From contig NW_006768769.1 of the NCBI RefSeq assembly GCF_000204055.1, positions 1,874,574-1,938,573 on the forward strand: 64,000 nucleotides of DNA, in the 5' to 3' direction. How positions within the stretch are numbered: position 1 is the stretch's first letter; every line of letters begins with the position of its first letter. The stretch is from Melampsora larici-populina 98AG31. Lineage: Eukaryota > Basidiomycota > Pucciniomycetes > Pucciniales > Melampsoraceae. The notes beneath the pieces were generated by a model. It searched no databases. It worked only from the letters and a program-made list of their open reading frames with translations, and had not been told where the DNA came from. The position numbers were made by a program, and so were the translations under genes. This document shows, in pieces, positions 47,201 to 59,830 of this stretch.

Positions 47201-47920
47201 AATTTCTCAGTCCAATGGCTACCAACCTCAAGCTGGGACTTAAATTGGTCCTTGCTGCCATTGCCCACACCAACATGGATGTCCACTTTCTCAAGTTGCA
47301 AGCCAAGGCTCCCAATTGAGAGTTGATTATGGCGTGTGTCAAATGTGGGATTCACAGAATTAATTGTATGGGATGGTTGAAGCAGTCCAAGTGATTTAGC
47401 GGACATCGTGTCTGGCCCTTTAGTTTTGTGTTTGCAAGGTGGCAGACACCGTAAGAATAACTTTTGTGGCCGCATGAAACCAGGTCCAGCGTTTGAAAAA
47501 TGGAAATGTTGTCCTGCTTTCCTTGTTCCAAATGCACTGGTCTCAATATTTATCATTGTACATACACCCACAATATTCATATCAAGAGACAAAATGCAAA
47601 TACAATTCATATCAAGAGACAAGCTGGGAATACAAACTAAACTTGGCAACAGCGACTACATTCACACACGTAACTACGCAAGAGCGGGTAGATCAAACAA
47701 GAGTTGAGACGAAAATACACTACTACATGAGAAACACCAGGCGCATGAAACAAGAGATGAGAGAGGGAGAAAAACAAACAAACCAACACTCAACAAGGAA
47801 GATCAGATCATGAATCAACAGCAATTGAAGAATCAAATCCGTATAAAGTCATATCAAAAAATCAAGTCTCCATCAAAAGTGGTTCAAAGAATACGTATGA
47901 AATAAAAACATAAAACCGTA
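41221..47920. other. 6.7-kb decayed interval without a supportable gene
   Basis: Many short frames occur. None has a family motif, and flanking frames are riddled with stops. A Cys-rich stretch at 42600-42780 (LSCNCQGDVCPF, ICSCNNC), a minus-strand 101-aa frame at 45133-45438, and plus-strand text at 43640-43850 look like remnants of former coding sequence. I cannot name them. Confidence 0.4.
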
Positions 47921-48761
47921 TCATAGTTGACAAGGCAGTCCCAAACTCAGACCACAGTGTTGGTGCTGGGAAATGAGGTGCAGCCTCAGCAACACTCTAC
48001 AAAGGAGACGAGGAGAGATAAGAAAAGTCACATACATTGGCGCCTCTTCTAGATATACCAGGAAAAGATAAGCCTTGAGCTCTGGGGGGGTTTTCCAGCA
48101 AGAAATAGCTTTTCGCAAAAAGTCTTTGAGCTCCTTTCTTCTGGTCACAAGCACAAGTCGAATGCGCACTTCCTCACGTTTCAGAGAAAAAACATTCCTT
48201 TGCCCAACATCCAACAGTTGGCGCCACTTGTTGGCCAAACATAACATATCAATCCTCGCCACATTTCCAAGTTGCATTGCCATCACAACGGGGTGTTGGT
48301 AGTCTTTCCCGCACACAGTGAGGGGTCGATATAGATGGCAGAGCATCTACTGCGTGGTGTGCAAGGATAGCTTGGCCAGCACTGTGTCCTTGTTTTGAAG
48401 CTGACATAGTTGGAGCTGCGTTTGCTGAAGGGAAGCTGTTGTCCAACAACATATCTAGAGCACTTTCATCAGGAGTTAGACTATACTTCTTCAAGCATTT
48501 ACGCTGGGTGATTCTTCCCGATGGGGTAGTAGGCATTGGTAAAACATCTGGGACCTTGGCTAACGCGTCCACAACTGTTTCTGGGGTAGGTAGTGGTGAG
48601 TCATTGGTTTCATCAAGAAAATTCGGGTAGTGAGCATTGAGTGCCATATTGAGGGTAGTAATCATTTCATTTGGTTTGTGAAACACTGGGCTCTCAATAT
48701 GCTTCCAAATTGTCAGCATCTGGACTGGAGAAACGTTCAGGCATATGTGGTGTATTTGCAT
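47921..48761 (-). CDS. Possible gene of unknown function, two overlapping frames
   Basis: The frame 48761-48249 (170 aa, MQIHHICLNVSPVQ...) and the frame 48346-47921 (141 aa, ending CGLSLGLPCQL) overlap by about 100 bases and would make one protein if a one-base shift or a small intron lies near 48300. The first part is Pro/Thr-rich with KRITQRKCLKKY-like basic sequence. The second (LANKWRQLLDVGQRNVFSL; RRKELKDFLRKAI) is helical and basic. No domain was recognised. It could be a decayed member of a rust-specific family. Confidence 0.3.
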
Positions 48762-49010
48762 TTTGATTCGCCTGGATGGTAGGAGCTATGTGTATAGGTA
48801 TGGACGTGTGCAAAGGTGAAGAGATCAAGAACACGAGGTTCAGTAGTCATGAACACCAAGTAGCTGTTGAACAAGAGATAAAAGAAATAAAAGACTGACT
48901 ATGAGATAGAGTCATTCTTGCGCTTGATTTGGAAACCTTGTTCTCCACCACAGAGTGATTATGGCCGTTGGGAGTGCTGCCTCCGTCGCTCTCAATGTTG
49001 CCAACAATTA

Positions 49011-49228
49011 GGGTGTACAAATATGACTTCTGTCAAATCTCAGAGAGTTTGACAGAAGGTCTCACAGAATGACAGATACCAAAATTCGGCGGGATCTGTT
49101 GTTGGTTGCAAATATCAAGGCAGACAGAGCAACAGAACAACAGATCACATCAAAATTTTGGTATCTGTTGTTCTGCAAAACCTTCTGTCAAAGTCTCTGA
49201 AATTTGACAGAAGTCATATTTGTCACCC
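49011..49228. mobile_element. 218-base MITE with TA flanks
   Basis: Near-perfect inverted arms: GGGTGTACAAATATGACTTC at the left, and its counterpart ending GAAGTCATATTTGTCACCC at the right. Inner arm words CTTCTGTCAAA and CAGATACCAAAATT are also mirrored. TA lies on both sides (49009-49010 and 49229-49230), consistent with a Tc1/mariner-type MITE. It has no coding capacity. Confidence 0.85.
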
Positions 49229-52003
49229 TAAATGCCAACTGGAAAGTTGTTGTTGTTATCAGAGGTTCCAGGTAGATCAATGCTGTGTTGAGGATGCCAC
49301 AGGGATTCTCATTCCCTTTGTCATGAAATAAAGTGTCCATTGTGCTGAAGCATGGGCACATGAATTCTAATAGGTCTTCCATTGTGTGAATATTGTCTGC
49401 AACATTCTTGGCAGAGAGACTGCTTCCTGTCTTCAAGCTGAAGGATTTCGTGCTGGAGTATTTGGACTTATAGTGTTGAACACGTTGATGGAAGACATGT
49501 CCATGATGTTAGAAGAGTTATTTTGAATTATGCAATTGTTGTTCATTTGAATTCTGGGGGAGTTCAAAATAGACTTGGAATCCATTGGCATTCCAGAGCT
49601 CCGAGTCTGGCTCCCACCACCAAATGGAGAGTTACAAATGTTAGGCTTACTGAGGTACGCAACAATCGATTATCAACATGTTCAAACGTGGGCCTGTCCC
49701 TGTTGGGGAGTTCAGCTGACGCAGACACAGAAGATCTTCAAGCACGTTTTCGGGCGGCCAAGGGGATCTTTTGATGGTGACAGGTGTTGCTCAAGCACTT
49801 GCAGAGATACCGGGGGCAATGAGGTCCTCTTAAATCTGCACTCTAGTACAACGAGTTCTTGGAGGACCGAGCAATGCAAAGAACTAGATTATTGTCAGCA
49901 TTTTGAATTGTGAATGAACCACATTGTGGGCTCCCAAACTCACTGACCTTGATGTAATGTTGTACATTAGGTGCAATGGTTGACCAAGATCAAAGTTGAA
50001 AGATGTGATGGTGTTTGATGTCAAGTAGCAATGTGTTACCAGATAAATGGCTTGATGTGACGGGGTTGGAGTTCAAGCTGCAATGTGTTGAACAATACTT
50101 GACGGACCCAGACAGAGAGACAACTCCTTGACACAAGCAATCAAAACTACATGTCAGTAGAGGAATCGGAGTAGACAGATCAATGGAGCTGATTGGACAC
50201 CAAAACAGGGGTTAAGTCAAAAGGTGATGATGATGGGATCAAGACAAAGGGGGGGGAAAGCAAGGTCAAATTGATGAATCATGTGGAATAAAGTCCATCC
50301 CCATCACAACTTGGACCAAACATCAAAGCCCCCCCACATTGCAATTACCCTTGGTTCACTACTGAATTATCTGCAAAGCTTTCATGTTTGCCTTGTGATC
50401 AACCACTTCAGGCAAAATCTTGTCAGAATACAATAGGAAGACACATTAGCTGTATCAAAGCCTGACCCAGTTACCAAAAAACCTGATACACCCAGTCACT
50501 TCTTTGGTGGTAACTTTGTGTATCACATTGACATTTATTGACAGCTCTGGACATCTCCCAGCCCAAAATTCAACCATGTGTACCGGGTTATGTGTGAACA
50601 CAGTTATTATTTTTGTATCAGGCTTGTCTTGGAAAGATGCTCCGGAAATATGCTCAAGTTGTCCAATGTCAAACCACCATTGATGTATCTTTCAACCGCC
50701 ACTCTCCACCTGGCCAATGCAGACTCTGATATGCATAAAATTCTCTTGGGTATGTTCAAAGATTTTTTAACCCAGTATCCACAAGTACCCCCTTCTGGAA
50801 AGGCAGCTGGAAAGGAGAAGATGGAGCTGAGTCGGAATGAGTGCAACACTTGACTATCACTGCCACCACCACCTAGTCCAGATCACACCCAGCAAGCAGA
50901 TACATCAGTCACAATACTAGAGCATTAGAAACAGCAGATCTTCAGGTCGCGCTGACAGCACCATCAAAGGAAAGGAGAGAGAGGGTTGAAAAAGTGCCAA
51001 CACCCCCACCACCTGTACCTGCAATTATTCCATTGGTCACACCCTATGGACTGGGTGTGCTTCAGCGCTGTCTGACACATGCCATTGCCCCTCTTGGACT
51101 ACCAACCTCAGCAGCCCTTCCTGATTGTCAGTGCTGGTACCCCTAAACCAGCAGACTGGCAATATGCTTTCAAGTCCTATATAGTCCTTGCTTGGACACC
51201 TAACTTATTGCGGCTTGGGCGTCACCTTTGGCAAAATACTTGGATGCCTGCTACAGCTCACCCAGTTGGTTACATATGTACCTCACAATCATTCAAACAT
51301 GGCATTGGTAAATAGCTCACCCAGGTGACTGAAAAGCACCAGCCTAGCCTTGGTAATGGATTCATATGAGCAAGAAGCCCAATTTGCATTTTGCTGAGCA
51401 CATAGGCTCCATCTCGACACATTTCAGGTCACCTGTTTATGTGGCCAGTGGGAGAAGATCTCATTGGTACCTTTTTGCAATGTGGACACACAAGGATTTG
51501 CACTACATGTTAGCAGACTCACTGAACGCCACAGTGACATGTGACAAGCATGGAGGATATCATGTCTTTGAGTGCGCCAAAGGCATTGGTCAGCTAGTTG
51601 TCACCAAGGACAAAAAGGCACTCTTCAAATTCAAAGCTCATCATTAACAGTTGAATTGATGAATCTAGTTAGTTTCAAATTGATTGGGGTTTCTGCTTTT
51701 GACTAAATTTGGTGGTTTGGCCAGGTATTTGTGCAAGAGGGAGATGAGGATGGCGTGGACATGGACACATGATTGCTGCTGAGCAGTCATAGGATGGTGT
51801 AGATGGTTCGACACAATTGGGCTTGAGTATCCTGGCTGGTTCAACACTATTTGTAGATGATGCACATTTGTATCTATGTATCCAAGAATTTTAGAGACAT
51901 AAAATCTGGACTTACCAGTGCAGCTGAACACATATGGGAAATTGTCAGCTCATGATGATTTGGCTGGCCAGCTCATATACATATCCCATATCGCTTCAAG
52001 ATT
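49229..52003. other. No confident gene
   Basis: Frames at 50578-50853 (MYRVMCEHSYYFCIRLVLERC), 51079-51315 and 51366-51647 (HWYLFAMWTHKDLHYMLADSL) on the plus strand could be exons of a decayed gene. They share neither frame nor recognisable motif. Confidence 0.3.
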
Positions 52004-52004
52004 T

Positions 52005-52163
52005 ATGGTACAGAAATATTGCTCTGGGAAAAAATAACTTTCTACTGCAGCCCCTCAAATGAACCAGGGCAATCAAAGCTGCCAAACACCAGAGAACACA
52101 CCAAAAAAAAACTTCTGGCCAAAACGGTGTTCTGGAAATTGCCAGAACAATATTTGTGTACCA
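52005..52163. mobile_element. Degenerate MITE copy, GGTACACAAATATTG family
   Basis: The left end GGTACAGAAATATTGCTCTGG mirrors the right end, whose complement reads GGTACACAAATATTGTTCTGG. It is shorter and more diverged than the copy at 53033. Its flanks no longer show a clear duplication. Confidence 0.55.
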
Positions 52164-53031
52164 CAATTGTGTTACCAACCGGCAGAAATTCGTTATATTC
52201 CCAGTCAAGAATGTTCAAACAACACACCTTTGAGCTTTGAAGGTTTTGATTATGAATAGACCGCCCCTGATTGTGTCTGATGCAACAAAGTGGTTTCCAA
52301 GTTGTCTTCCTCCACCATGAGATACTACAGCAGATGCAATTCCAAAAAAGAACTAAGTAAAAACCTCCAATGCAACTCTGGAATCAGCACTTTGCGTATT
52401 TGTTAATTCAGTTGATGCTGATCCACCCTCACAGAAACTTTCACCGTTTATCATCAAAATCAATATGTATTATTTATGCATTCTTTTACAGATCCTATTG
52501 AGTGTGTATTTGGACATACTCATGTTATGAATCAGAATTGGGAATAGTGGCTAGAGGCTGTGTCCTTACAACCATTGCCTCCTGAATGAACACTGCTATC
52601 TTCAGGTGAACTATGGATTGGACGTGATTCTCTTGTTGGGAAGGGTCATTGGAATTGAAAACCTACCTACATCATCCCCATCTGCATTCAAATTACTACT
52701 GCGCTGGTTGGGCCCCACATGTCTCTAACAGGTAGTCATTTCTGCAGCCATTGATTGACATGGAACAAATGTGACAGGCACTTCAAATATGTACTCAAGG
52801 TGTGTCCCACGCGCACTCTCCCCAGATCTTCTGTGCCATGGAAGTCAGCGGCACCACAATTCACACTACAGTGAGCTACACTTTACACATTGATGCCATG
52901 GTACACTTGAATACATTACACATCACCCCAGGTGTTGGTCCTGATCAGATACAAATGGACTGGCCTTTTCATCTACATCCCAAAACTTTCAATCTGGAGT
53001 CAACTCCACCAAATAATTGACTCACAAATCA

Positions 53032-53215
53032 GGGTGCGCAAATACTGTTCTGGAAATTTCCGGACACCTTTCTCCAGGACGCCTGAAGCCTCCTGGTGTT
53101 GTGAGAAACACACAAATTGGGGCATTTGCAGTTGCAGAATGACAGAATGCCAGAACACACCAGGAAAAAGCTTTGGGTGTTCTGGAGATTTCCAGAATGA
53201 TATTTGTGTACCCTG
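53032..53215. mobile_element. MITE copy, GGGTGCGCAAATA family
   Basis: The left end AGGGTGCGCAAATACTGTTC and the complement of the right end (AGGGTACACAAATATCATTC) match, followed in both by TGGAAAT. Its termini resemble those of the element at 49011 (GGGTGYRCAAATA). Confidence 0.65.
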
Positions 53216-55507
53216 AAGTAATATGTCGATGATATTCAGGCCGATAAAAAGATGAATGTGAGTATTAATTTCCTATCTCTTGAAGGAAAGGAAGTACAAA
53301 TGACTTCAAATCGCTTCTGCTAACTTTCTGAACCCATTCATTGACACCCAGAGTGTCTAGACAGTTTATACATACTCTGCTGGTATGGTACAAGACTTTG
53401 GTCTTGTAGCTGATGCAGGGATATGTCTGAGATTGATGTGTCTGCAAACGTTAGGATCAAGGTCAAAATGTTTGCCTCACAATTCTTCTGGCTTCAGCGC
53501 ATAGCCTCACAGTGTAACAGCTGATGTGTTCTTTGGTAACCCCAACTCAGTGGTAATTATTGGTCAACATGTGACATTTACAGAGTCTCCAAGGCTGTTT
53601 TCATCCCAGCAATGACATGTGCTAACAGAAATAGGCCATGAGTGTGGACTTGGGGGTCCACAGAGAAAGCATGTGAGTTAAATCTTCTATGTTTATTTGT
53701 ACAGTCCTTGGTCTGCCAACAGGAGGCAGGGATTTGCTAGAAATCTGTTGAAAGGTGGGATCTCCCACACGTGTTGCAGCTAGCTGCTGATACATGTGAG
53801 TAGTAATGATCACTCAGTGCACGGCCAAGTCAATTCATAGCTTTCAGAACCTACTGAGAAACATTGCATAGACCACAAACAAGTAAAGAGAATATAATGG
53901 TCCAGAGATGTGTGACAGAAGTAGGCTCAAATCATAGAGAGTACCACATTTGATATTTGCCAAAGAAACCCTTCTGATCAAGGTTAATCTGACAAATGCC
54001 AACTCCCCCAATTGATTACAAGCTTTGAAGACAAGATTTGTAAATTGAACCAAGAGATTGTGTCTTCAAAAGGTCTTTTCCACAACATTGTAATCAACAG
54101 CTCCAACCAAGCTAACACACCGAGCCAGACACACCAACCATAAAAATCCATAACTCCTCAGAAGCCAAAAATATAAGACCTCTCACACTCATGACCTAGA
54201 TAAAGTAGAGGGACATTATATCTATGGTGTCCCTGATGAGCAAGCAAGGACCACCTGAAATGCACACATTGAGCCCCAATTAACCAGAATTGGAGCTTTA
54301 CCATTGATCACACAAATTTGTATCATTTCAACTCCATTTCGATCATACTTTTAATCCAGCCAACAGCATGAGTCACAATAAAGAACCCGGAAGGTCGTCC
54401 AATTCAAACCCTTTGGAACAATTTGGATCACTTGACTGGAGTGCATAGTTGCACTCCAATCACCGATTGAGCGACACTCACCTTCCTATCATCAACTGAC
54501 CAAACTATCAATAGCTATAATCTTTGTTAGGCGAAGGAACAGGGTCCAAGATCATTGTCAAAATTGAGCAATACTAGCTCATAAATGATGAAAAATCTGA
54601 AAAGGATGTCAAGCTCAAGAGTAACTACCTGTTTGTAAAAAAGTGGGAGAGGCTTTCCAAAGTGTTGCCTCTCTTCATGTTTTGCCAAGTGAAGTATATG
54701 TTATATGTTTAGTACACACTTGAATTTTTAAAGAGCTGTAAGGGGTGATGGTGCTGAAATGATTATTTGATGATGAAAGCCAAATCCTGCTTAAGTTTGG
54801 AATCAGCCGGTCACTATGAATTTGGTACCATCCATTTAGGTGAGGTTGAGAGGACTGTCCAAGCTGGGAGAGAAAAATGATTCCTTGGGTTAAGCTTGTT
54901 GCAAAGCTTGATTGCCAGCTCGATCCAATCATTGTTGACTGTACCATCTTTGGTTATTCAATATGAGCAGACAACCTGGAAAACTTATGTGCCGCTGTGC
55001 CTTCAGAGTGGCCCATCTATATAAAGACAAACAATACAAGACTAGACTGATTGGTCACATTTGATGAAATCAATGAATACATCCTCACTTTATCTGCACT
55101 GAACCAACTGCTTGATCTTTAAATGGTGATATTTGATTGAGATACTTAGTGACTTTGAGAAAAAGTCACTGCTGGCTTGATTTGTCCCAAGCGTTGGCTA
55201 GCTTCTCTTCTTTCACAGAACTCCAGTTGTTTGACTTGGTTTTTGTTGATTTTCATTTTCTTTAATGAATTGTTGTTGTTGTTGGTTTGTTGTTGGTTAG
55301 TGGATTTGATTGGATAGGAGCTTGAGTTGTTGGATCTGTCTCAATTGTTGGTCTCTTTGGTGAATTTGTAGATTCCAGTTTGATACAATTAGTCCAGTAA
55401 AACTTACTGGACCCCTCTCAAATGTCTACAAGGCCATTTTACTGACCAATGGACTGGAAGGTTTTTCCCCCCAGACTAAATGAAGGATCCTTGTCACAGT
55501 ATATGTC
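53216..55507. other. No gene seen
   Basis: Decayed AT-rich interval. The short frames are isolated and carry no motif. Confidence 0.4.
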
Positions 55508-56086
55508 ATGACCTCAATTTTAGTATGTTTTACACTCCACCACTTCTTCCTGAACAAGAAGAATCACAATACTGTGATCTCATTTGATCAAACATCATCC
55601 TGCAGCACTCAGCGTACTTTGAGCATGACACCAAAAAACCCAATCTTCAACACTCCCAGCCACTTGATCCATTCATTCCCCATCTTCCTCTTTTTTATCT
55701 TTTCCTCCTGTAGTACTATTATTGTTTCATTGATCATTTTATTTTTACCAGTTCGTTTGTATTCACAATCTACTCATCCATGTGGTTCAAATTCTCTTAC
55801 AACTAACTCAAAATGTACTGATTTGTTTACTACACAATCTCCTGCTGAGAAATCACTTGGCGTAATTCATAAGAATCTGCAAATGACAAAGAATCTAAAG
55901 GCTTTGGAGGTGAACTATGATCCTGATTGTGATAACCTTCTTTCTTCGGTGATGGTTGGATTGACTTCAAAATCTGAACCTGGGAAATTTTCATCGATTT
56001 CTAAAGGCTATTCATCTTCTGTTGTCATTGTTATTGTTGCTGTGGGTATAGGGGCTTTCACAGCATTTAATTTTCATAGATCTTAG
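55508..56086 (+). CDS. Possible membrane or secreted protein, 192 aa (or 153 aa from Met 40)
   Basis: An uninterrupted frame with Ser/Thr-rich composition. A start at 55625 (MTPKNPIFNTPS) would place a strongly hydrophobic stretch FPIFLFFIFSSC...IIVSLIILFLPV at residues about 17-45, plausible as a signal anchor. A second hydrophobic segment, VVIVIVAVGIGAFTAF, lies near the C terminus, so the chain between (Cys-containing, CGSNSLTTNSKC) could be lumenal or extracellular. Nothing identifies a family. Rusts encode many small secreted proteins, but this one has a C-terminal span rather than a free tail. A chance ORF is possible. Confidence 0.35.
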   Translation: MTSILVCFTLHHFFLNKKNHNTVISFDQTSSCSTQRTLSMTPKNPIFNTPSHLIHSFPIFLFFIFSSCSTIIVSLIILFLPVRLYSQSTHPCGSNSLTTNSKCTDLFTTQSPAEKSLGVIHKNLQMTKNLKALEVNYDPDCDNLLSSVMVGLTSKSEPGKFSSISKGYSSSVVIVIVAVGIGAFTAFNFHRS

Positions 56087-58650
56087 ACTTTAGGGACAAT
56101 GTGAGTTAAGTGCTATTGTGTAGCGCATCAGGAGCTTGTTCAGCCATTGCAAACCATTTGTTTGATTTAGGTGACATTTGTATTGATCTTAATCTTCGTG
56201 ACCAATGGTATTAGACAGCAGTAATTCTACATCTTGATCAACCAGCAAAGGAAGCGAACTGAAGTTTGATCATTAAAATCAGTAAGTAATTTTAACTTTG
56301 AGACCACAAAGATGATTCTACTTTCTTAGCACTACCATCAATCCTACTTAATGTGATACAAGGATACTTGCTAAAACCAATATGTTGAGCTGTCCCAGAT
56401 TTACAAGAACCAAAGAAATCAGATAAATCATAAGCTCAATGGAAATCAATTTGCTCACTTTACCAATTGGTCCTAATCTGGTAGCAATACGTGTTTCAAG
56501 ATTATCAGCAATCACAGTAGGAAAGGAGCAGCAAGCATACCAAAAACAATGATACATCTTCTTCTTTGTTAACTATCTCCAATTGTACTCCAAACCTCCT
56601 AAAGTTTACAAATCACATCTTCATGTACATAACCTCTATGTCAGCCCCAAGCCTTGATTTCACAATCACAGGCTAACAGTACCACATGTAATATTATATT
56701 ATTGCATAAATCCATGAGTACATCCCAAGGCTTGGAGTCAAGAGCCACATAAACACGTGTACATAATGTATTGAATACGTAACAAACCTAACCCAAGCGT
56801 CAACCACAAGTGAGACAAGAATCACATGCCAACCACACGTTGACACTTGATCCGTGAATTTTTACATTATACTTGAAATCCTATTAAGAGGATCCTTGAG
56901 TATGTGATTAGTTGTGTAGTCTAAAGACCGAATTTGAGCATTATGGGCTCCATTGGTTAACACCCCGGTATTGATTTCCACAAGCCTTGGGCCATCATAC
57001 TCTAGAAATAAACTTTAAAGCAGCAAAGCCTCCTCCCTTACCTGGAGTCTAAAGTAGCCTGCAGGATTGTTGGTTTGCCAAAGTGTAAAGCCTGCCACTT
57101 GCAGTCTCACAAGGGTAGAGCGTACTAGCTCTTTACTGTCTTCAATCTCTTTCTCTCTCCCTTGAATCCTATACTTAAAGGTCAACTAGCTGTAGTCTTC
57201 ACTTGGGTGTACCACATGAAGACCACACTTTACCTTTCTCATCAGATTCTTTGTGAAGAGTACGCCTAACAGACGTGCACTCCTCATACTCCACCCATCA
57301 TCAAACCCATCAATCCTTTCGAAGAGGTTAATTTTGCTGATGTTGCTGATAAGTTGATTCTACATGAGATGATTCAAAGCAATGGAAAAGATTAGTATGA
57401 AAACCTCTCCAAAGCCAGAAGACAGAAAGGAGAACTAACTCAATCAAATTCCAAGTGATTTGATCAATATTCCTACCGGCATAATGAGTTGAACTTTGAA
57501 ATTCTTCTTTGACAGGTGAAGCAGAATAAAGTTCTTGATACCAATCTGATAGAGCAAATCTGACACCTTCAACATCTTTAAATGCTTTAGCAGCTTCTTC
57601 ACTTCCTCCTGTATCTTAACTGATTTGTCTACAGTTGCATCATCACTTGACCAAAGCAAATGTAACAATCTTCTAATCCTACTTGATGAAGCTTTCAGAT
57701 TATACATCCAAGAAGTTTGAAAAACTAAATTGCTTCTAAAACCTATGATTTGATTTTAGGTCTATGTGATCTGCAGTCTGTATGGTCTGGTGAGTTTGCA
57801 TCTTGTGAAGTTAACTGGATTTCTACTTCAATAGTTGATGATAAAATATCTAGAAACAATAGTAGGATTGGGTGTGGTAAAATTAATGAATGGCTGATAA
57901 GAAGAAGACTGATTGTTACTGAATATGTTTGGTACAATGATGATATGATAATATAGCAAAGTTTAAGAAGTTTGAAAGCCTTCTGTTGGAGTGATTCAAT
58001 AATATAAGAATGATGAGAGGATGTTCTGTCTGATTGAATGTTTTCTTTTTTGAACTTGACAAGTTCAATTCTTGAAGAGGTGATTGTGTGAGTTGTAATG
58101 AGAAAAATTCAATAGTTCAATTGAACAACTTGCAACCATTGAATGATTGGTTTGTTTGATCAATTAACTTGGGATCGTTTGATCAATTAACTTGGGATCG
58201 TTTGATGATATTTGAAGTTCTACTCTCATTGAAAAGAGTAGAGTGATCAATCTTTGATGTTTATTCAGTTATTTTGAAATTGCAATGTTCATGAAATTCA
58301 GCTTAGAGGATAATAGGCAGGTATCAGGGAGATGTAGGATTGGTTGGTGGAAAGGTGATTTATGTTGGGTCTGATTTGAAAACATTGGTTGAGATTAGCA
58401 TTCAACTTGGCCAAAACAATACATGAACTGACTTAAGAATTTATCAAACTACCTTGATACCTTGGAGATTGAAATAATTGGTCACTTCATGGTGTGGTGG
58501 TGTTTGTGCGTATGAGATGATACATAGGTGAAGGCTCAATTTGATTGGACTGGATGATATCTTGGTGAGGAGTGCTCTCAGTTCATCATCAGATGTGTCA
58601 AGTCGGATAATTATATCACTTGGAGTCAGTGGTGTGTCAGGTGATATAAG
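56087..58650. other. No confident gene
   Basis: A minus-strand frame at 57444-57707 (SVKIQEEVKKLLKHLKMLKVSDLLYQIG) looks like an exon of a helical protein. Its neighbours at 57743-57937 and 58444-58686 are equally short. A perfect short tandem duplication (TTTGATCAATTAACTTGGGA, twice) sits at 58156-58200. Confidence 0.3.
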
Positions 58651-59313
58651 TTGGATGATGACTGGGAGAAAAAACCAAAGGACCACTTAGATCTTGTGTC
58701 TGAGCCAAATTCGCTGGCAGTGCTTATCCATGATAGAAAACGAATTCATAGACAATATCACCTTAGGCAACAGCCCATGATCATTTATTATGATTTTTTT
58801 GGGGGTATGGATACAGACACTTGGCTGTGTTTTGTGCCTGAGCCCGGAAATAGGTAAGCCCGCAAGTATATCTGGTTGGTGGTAATCATCAATAGGATGT
58901 TAGGTTTAAATGTCTTGCAGCTGGTATCATCAGTATGTCAATATCACCTTTGGAGTAGCCCCAACTATTTCTTTGACTCAAAATTTGCATATCCTTACTG
59001 AGCTGACTTGCCCAATATATATCACCAAAACCTATGCTCAATTTTCCCATTCAAAAAATATCAACTTTAAACATCCGGGTAATCATGTCACCAAAGAGGA
59101 GGACTGCTCAAATGTTGACCGGAAGAAAGAATCCTTTTTGCAATTGAGCCGGGTGAGTCTTCCTGTGTTCTTTGACAGAAATGATGGGCAATAATACTGA
59201 TCTTTGTATATCTATAGAGCATTGACCATTGCGGCTGTTGACGGTGTGGAAGAGCCTGTTACCGTCAAAAGTATAACACTAGAGGTGGATGAATTGCGAG
59301 TTGGTTATGAAGC
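58651..59313 (+). pseudogene. Gene fragment of unknown function interrupted by the Copia LTR
   Basis: The first block, 58651-58853 (PNSLAVLIHDRKRIHRQYHL ... CFVPEPGN), joins through a phase-consistent intron (AATAG|GTAAGC ... CTTGCAG|CTGG) to WYHQYVNITFGVAPTISLTQ ... KKESFLQLSR. A further block (TIAAVDGVEEPVTVKSITLE) continues to 59313, where the Copia LTR begins. The join to this last block is not phase-perfect. No domain was recognised. The 5' end is undefined and the 3' end is lost to the retrotransposon. Confidence 0.35.
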
Positions 59314-59830
59314 TGATAGAATGCTAAGTTAGCTAGAGTCAGAGAAGATAGTCTCTATGACCGATGAGAGCAGTAGTTACCTGATAGAATGCTAAGTCAG
59401 CTAGGGTTAGAGAAGATAGTCTCTATGACCGATGAGAGCAGTAGTTACCTGCTCGAAGTAAAGGTAGAAATTGGTTAGGATTTGTATTAAAGCAAATAAA
59501 CAACATAACAGCGATAAAAAGACAATGACCTGATAGAATGCCAAGTTAGCTAGAGTTAGAGAAGATAGTCTCTATGACCGATGAGAGCAGTAGTTACCTG
59601 CTCGAAGTACAGGTAGAAATCGGTGAAGAAAAGGAAAACAAGTAGACGAAGTCAACACCAATTTATACCAACAAAAAGGTCACAGCATAACACAGCATTA
59701 CATCATACGCACAGCAATGATATCATAGGTTTAGTAAGAAATGATGACATTGATATGATATGAGAAAAGAATCAGAAAGGAAAGAATCTTAGATTAGATA
59801 ACCAAATAACTATGTAAGTCTTATACTTCA
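59314..59830 (-). repeat. 3' LTR of the right-edge Copia element, with internal tandem repeats
   Basis: On the minus strand the LTR would start TGAAGTATAAG at 59830, just after a polypurine tract (CCGGGGAGGGAA), and end CATTCTATCA. Three copies of a unit with TGATAGAATG, AGAAGATAGTCTCTATGACC and GAGAGCAGTAGTTACC (plus strand) start at 59314, 59382 and 59531. Any of them could mark the true LTR end. The 5' LTR lies outside the window, so the length (300 or 517 bases) is unresolved. Confidence 0.65.

Noticed and set aside
41221..47920. Numerous 60-120-codon ORFs in this interval
   Set aside because: None shows family motifs, splice-consistent neighbours or length beyond chance, except as decayed remnants noted for the interval.
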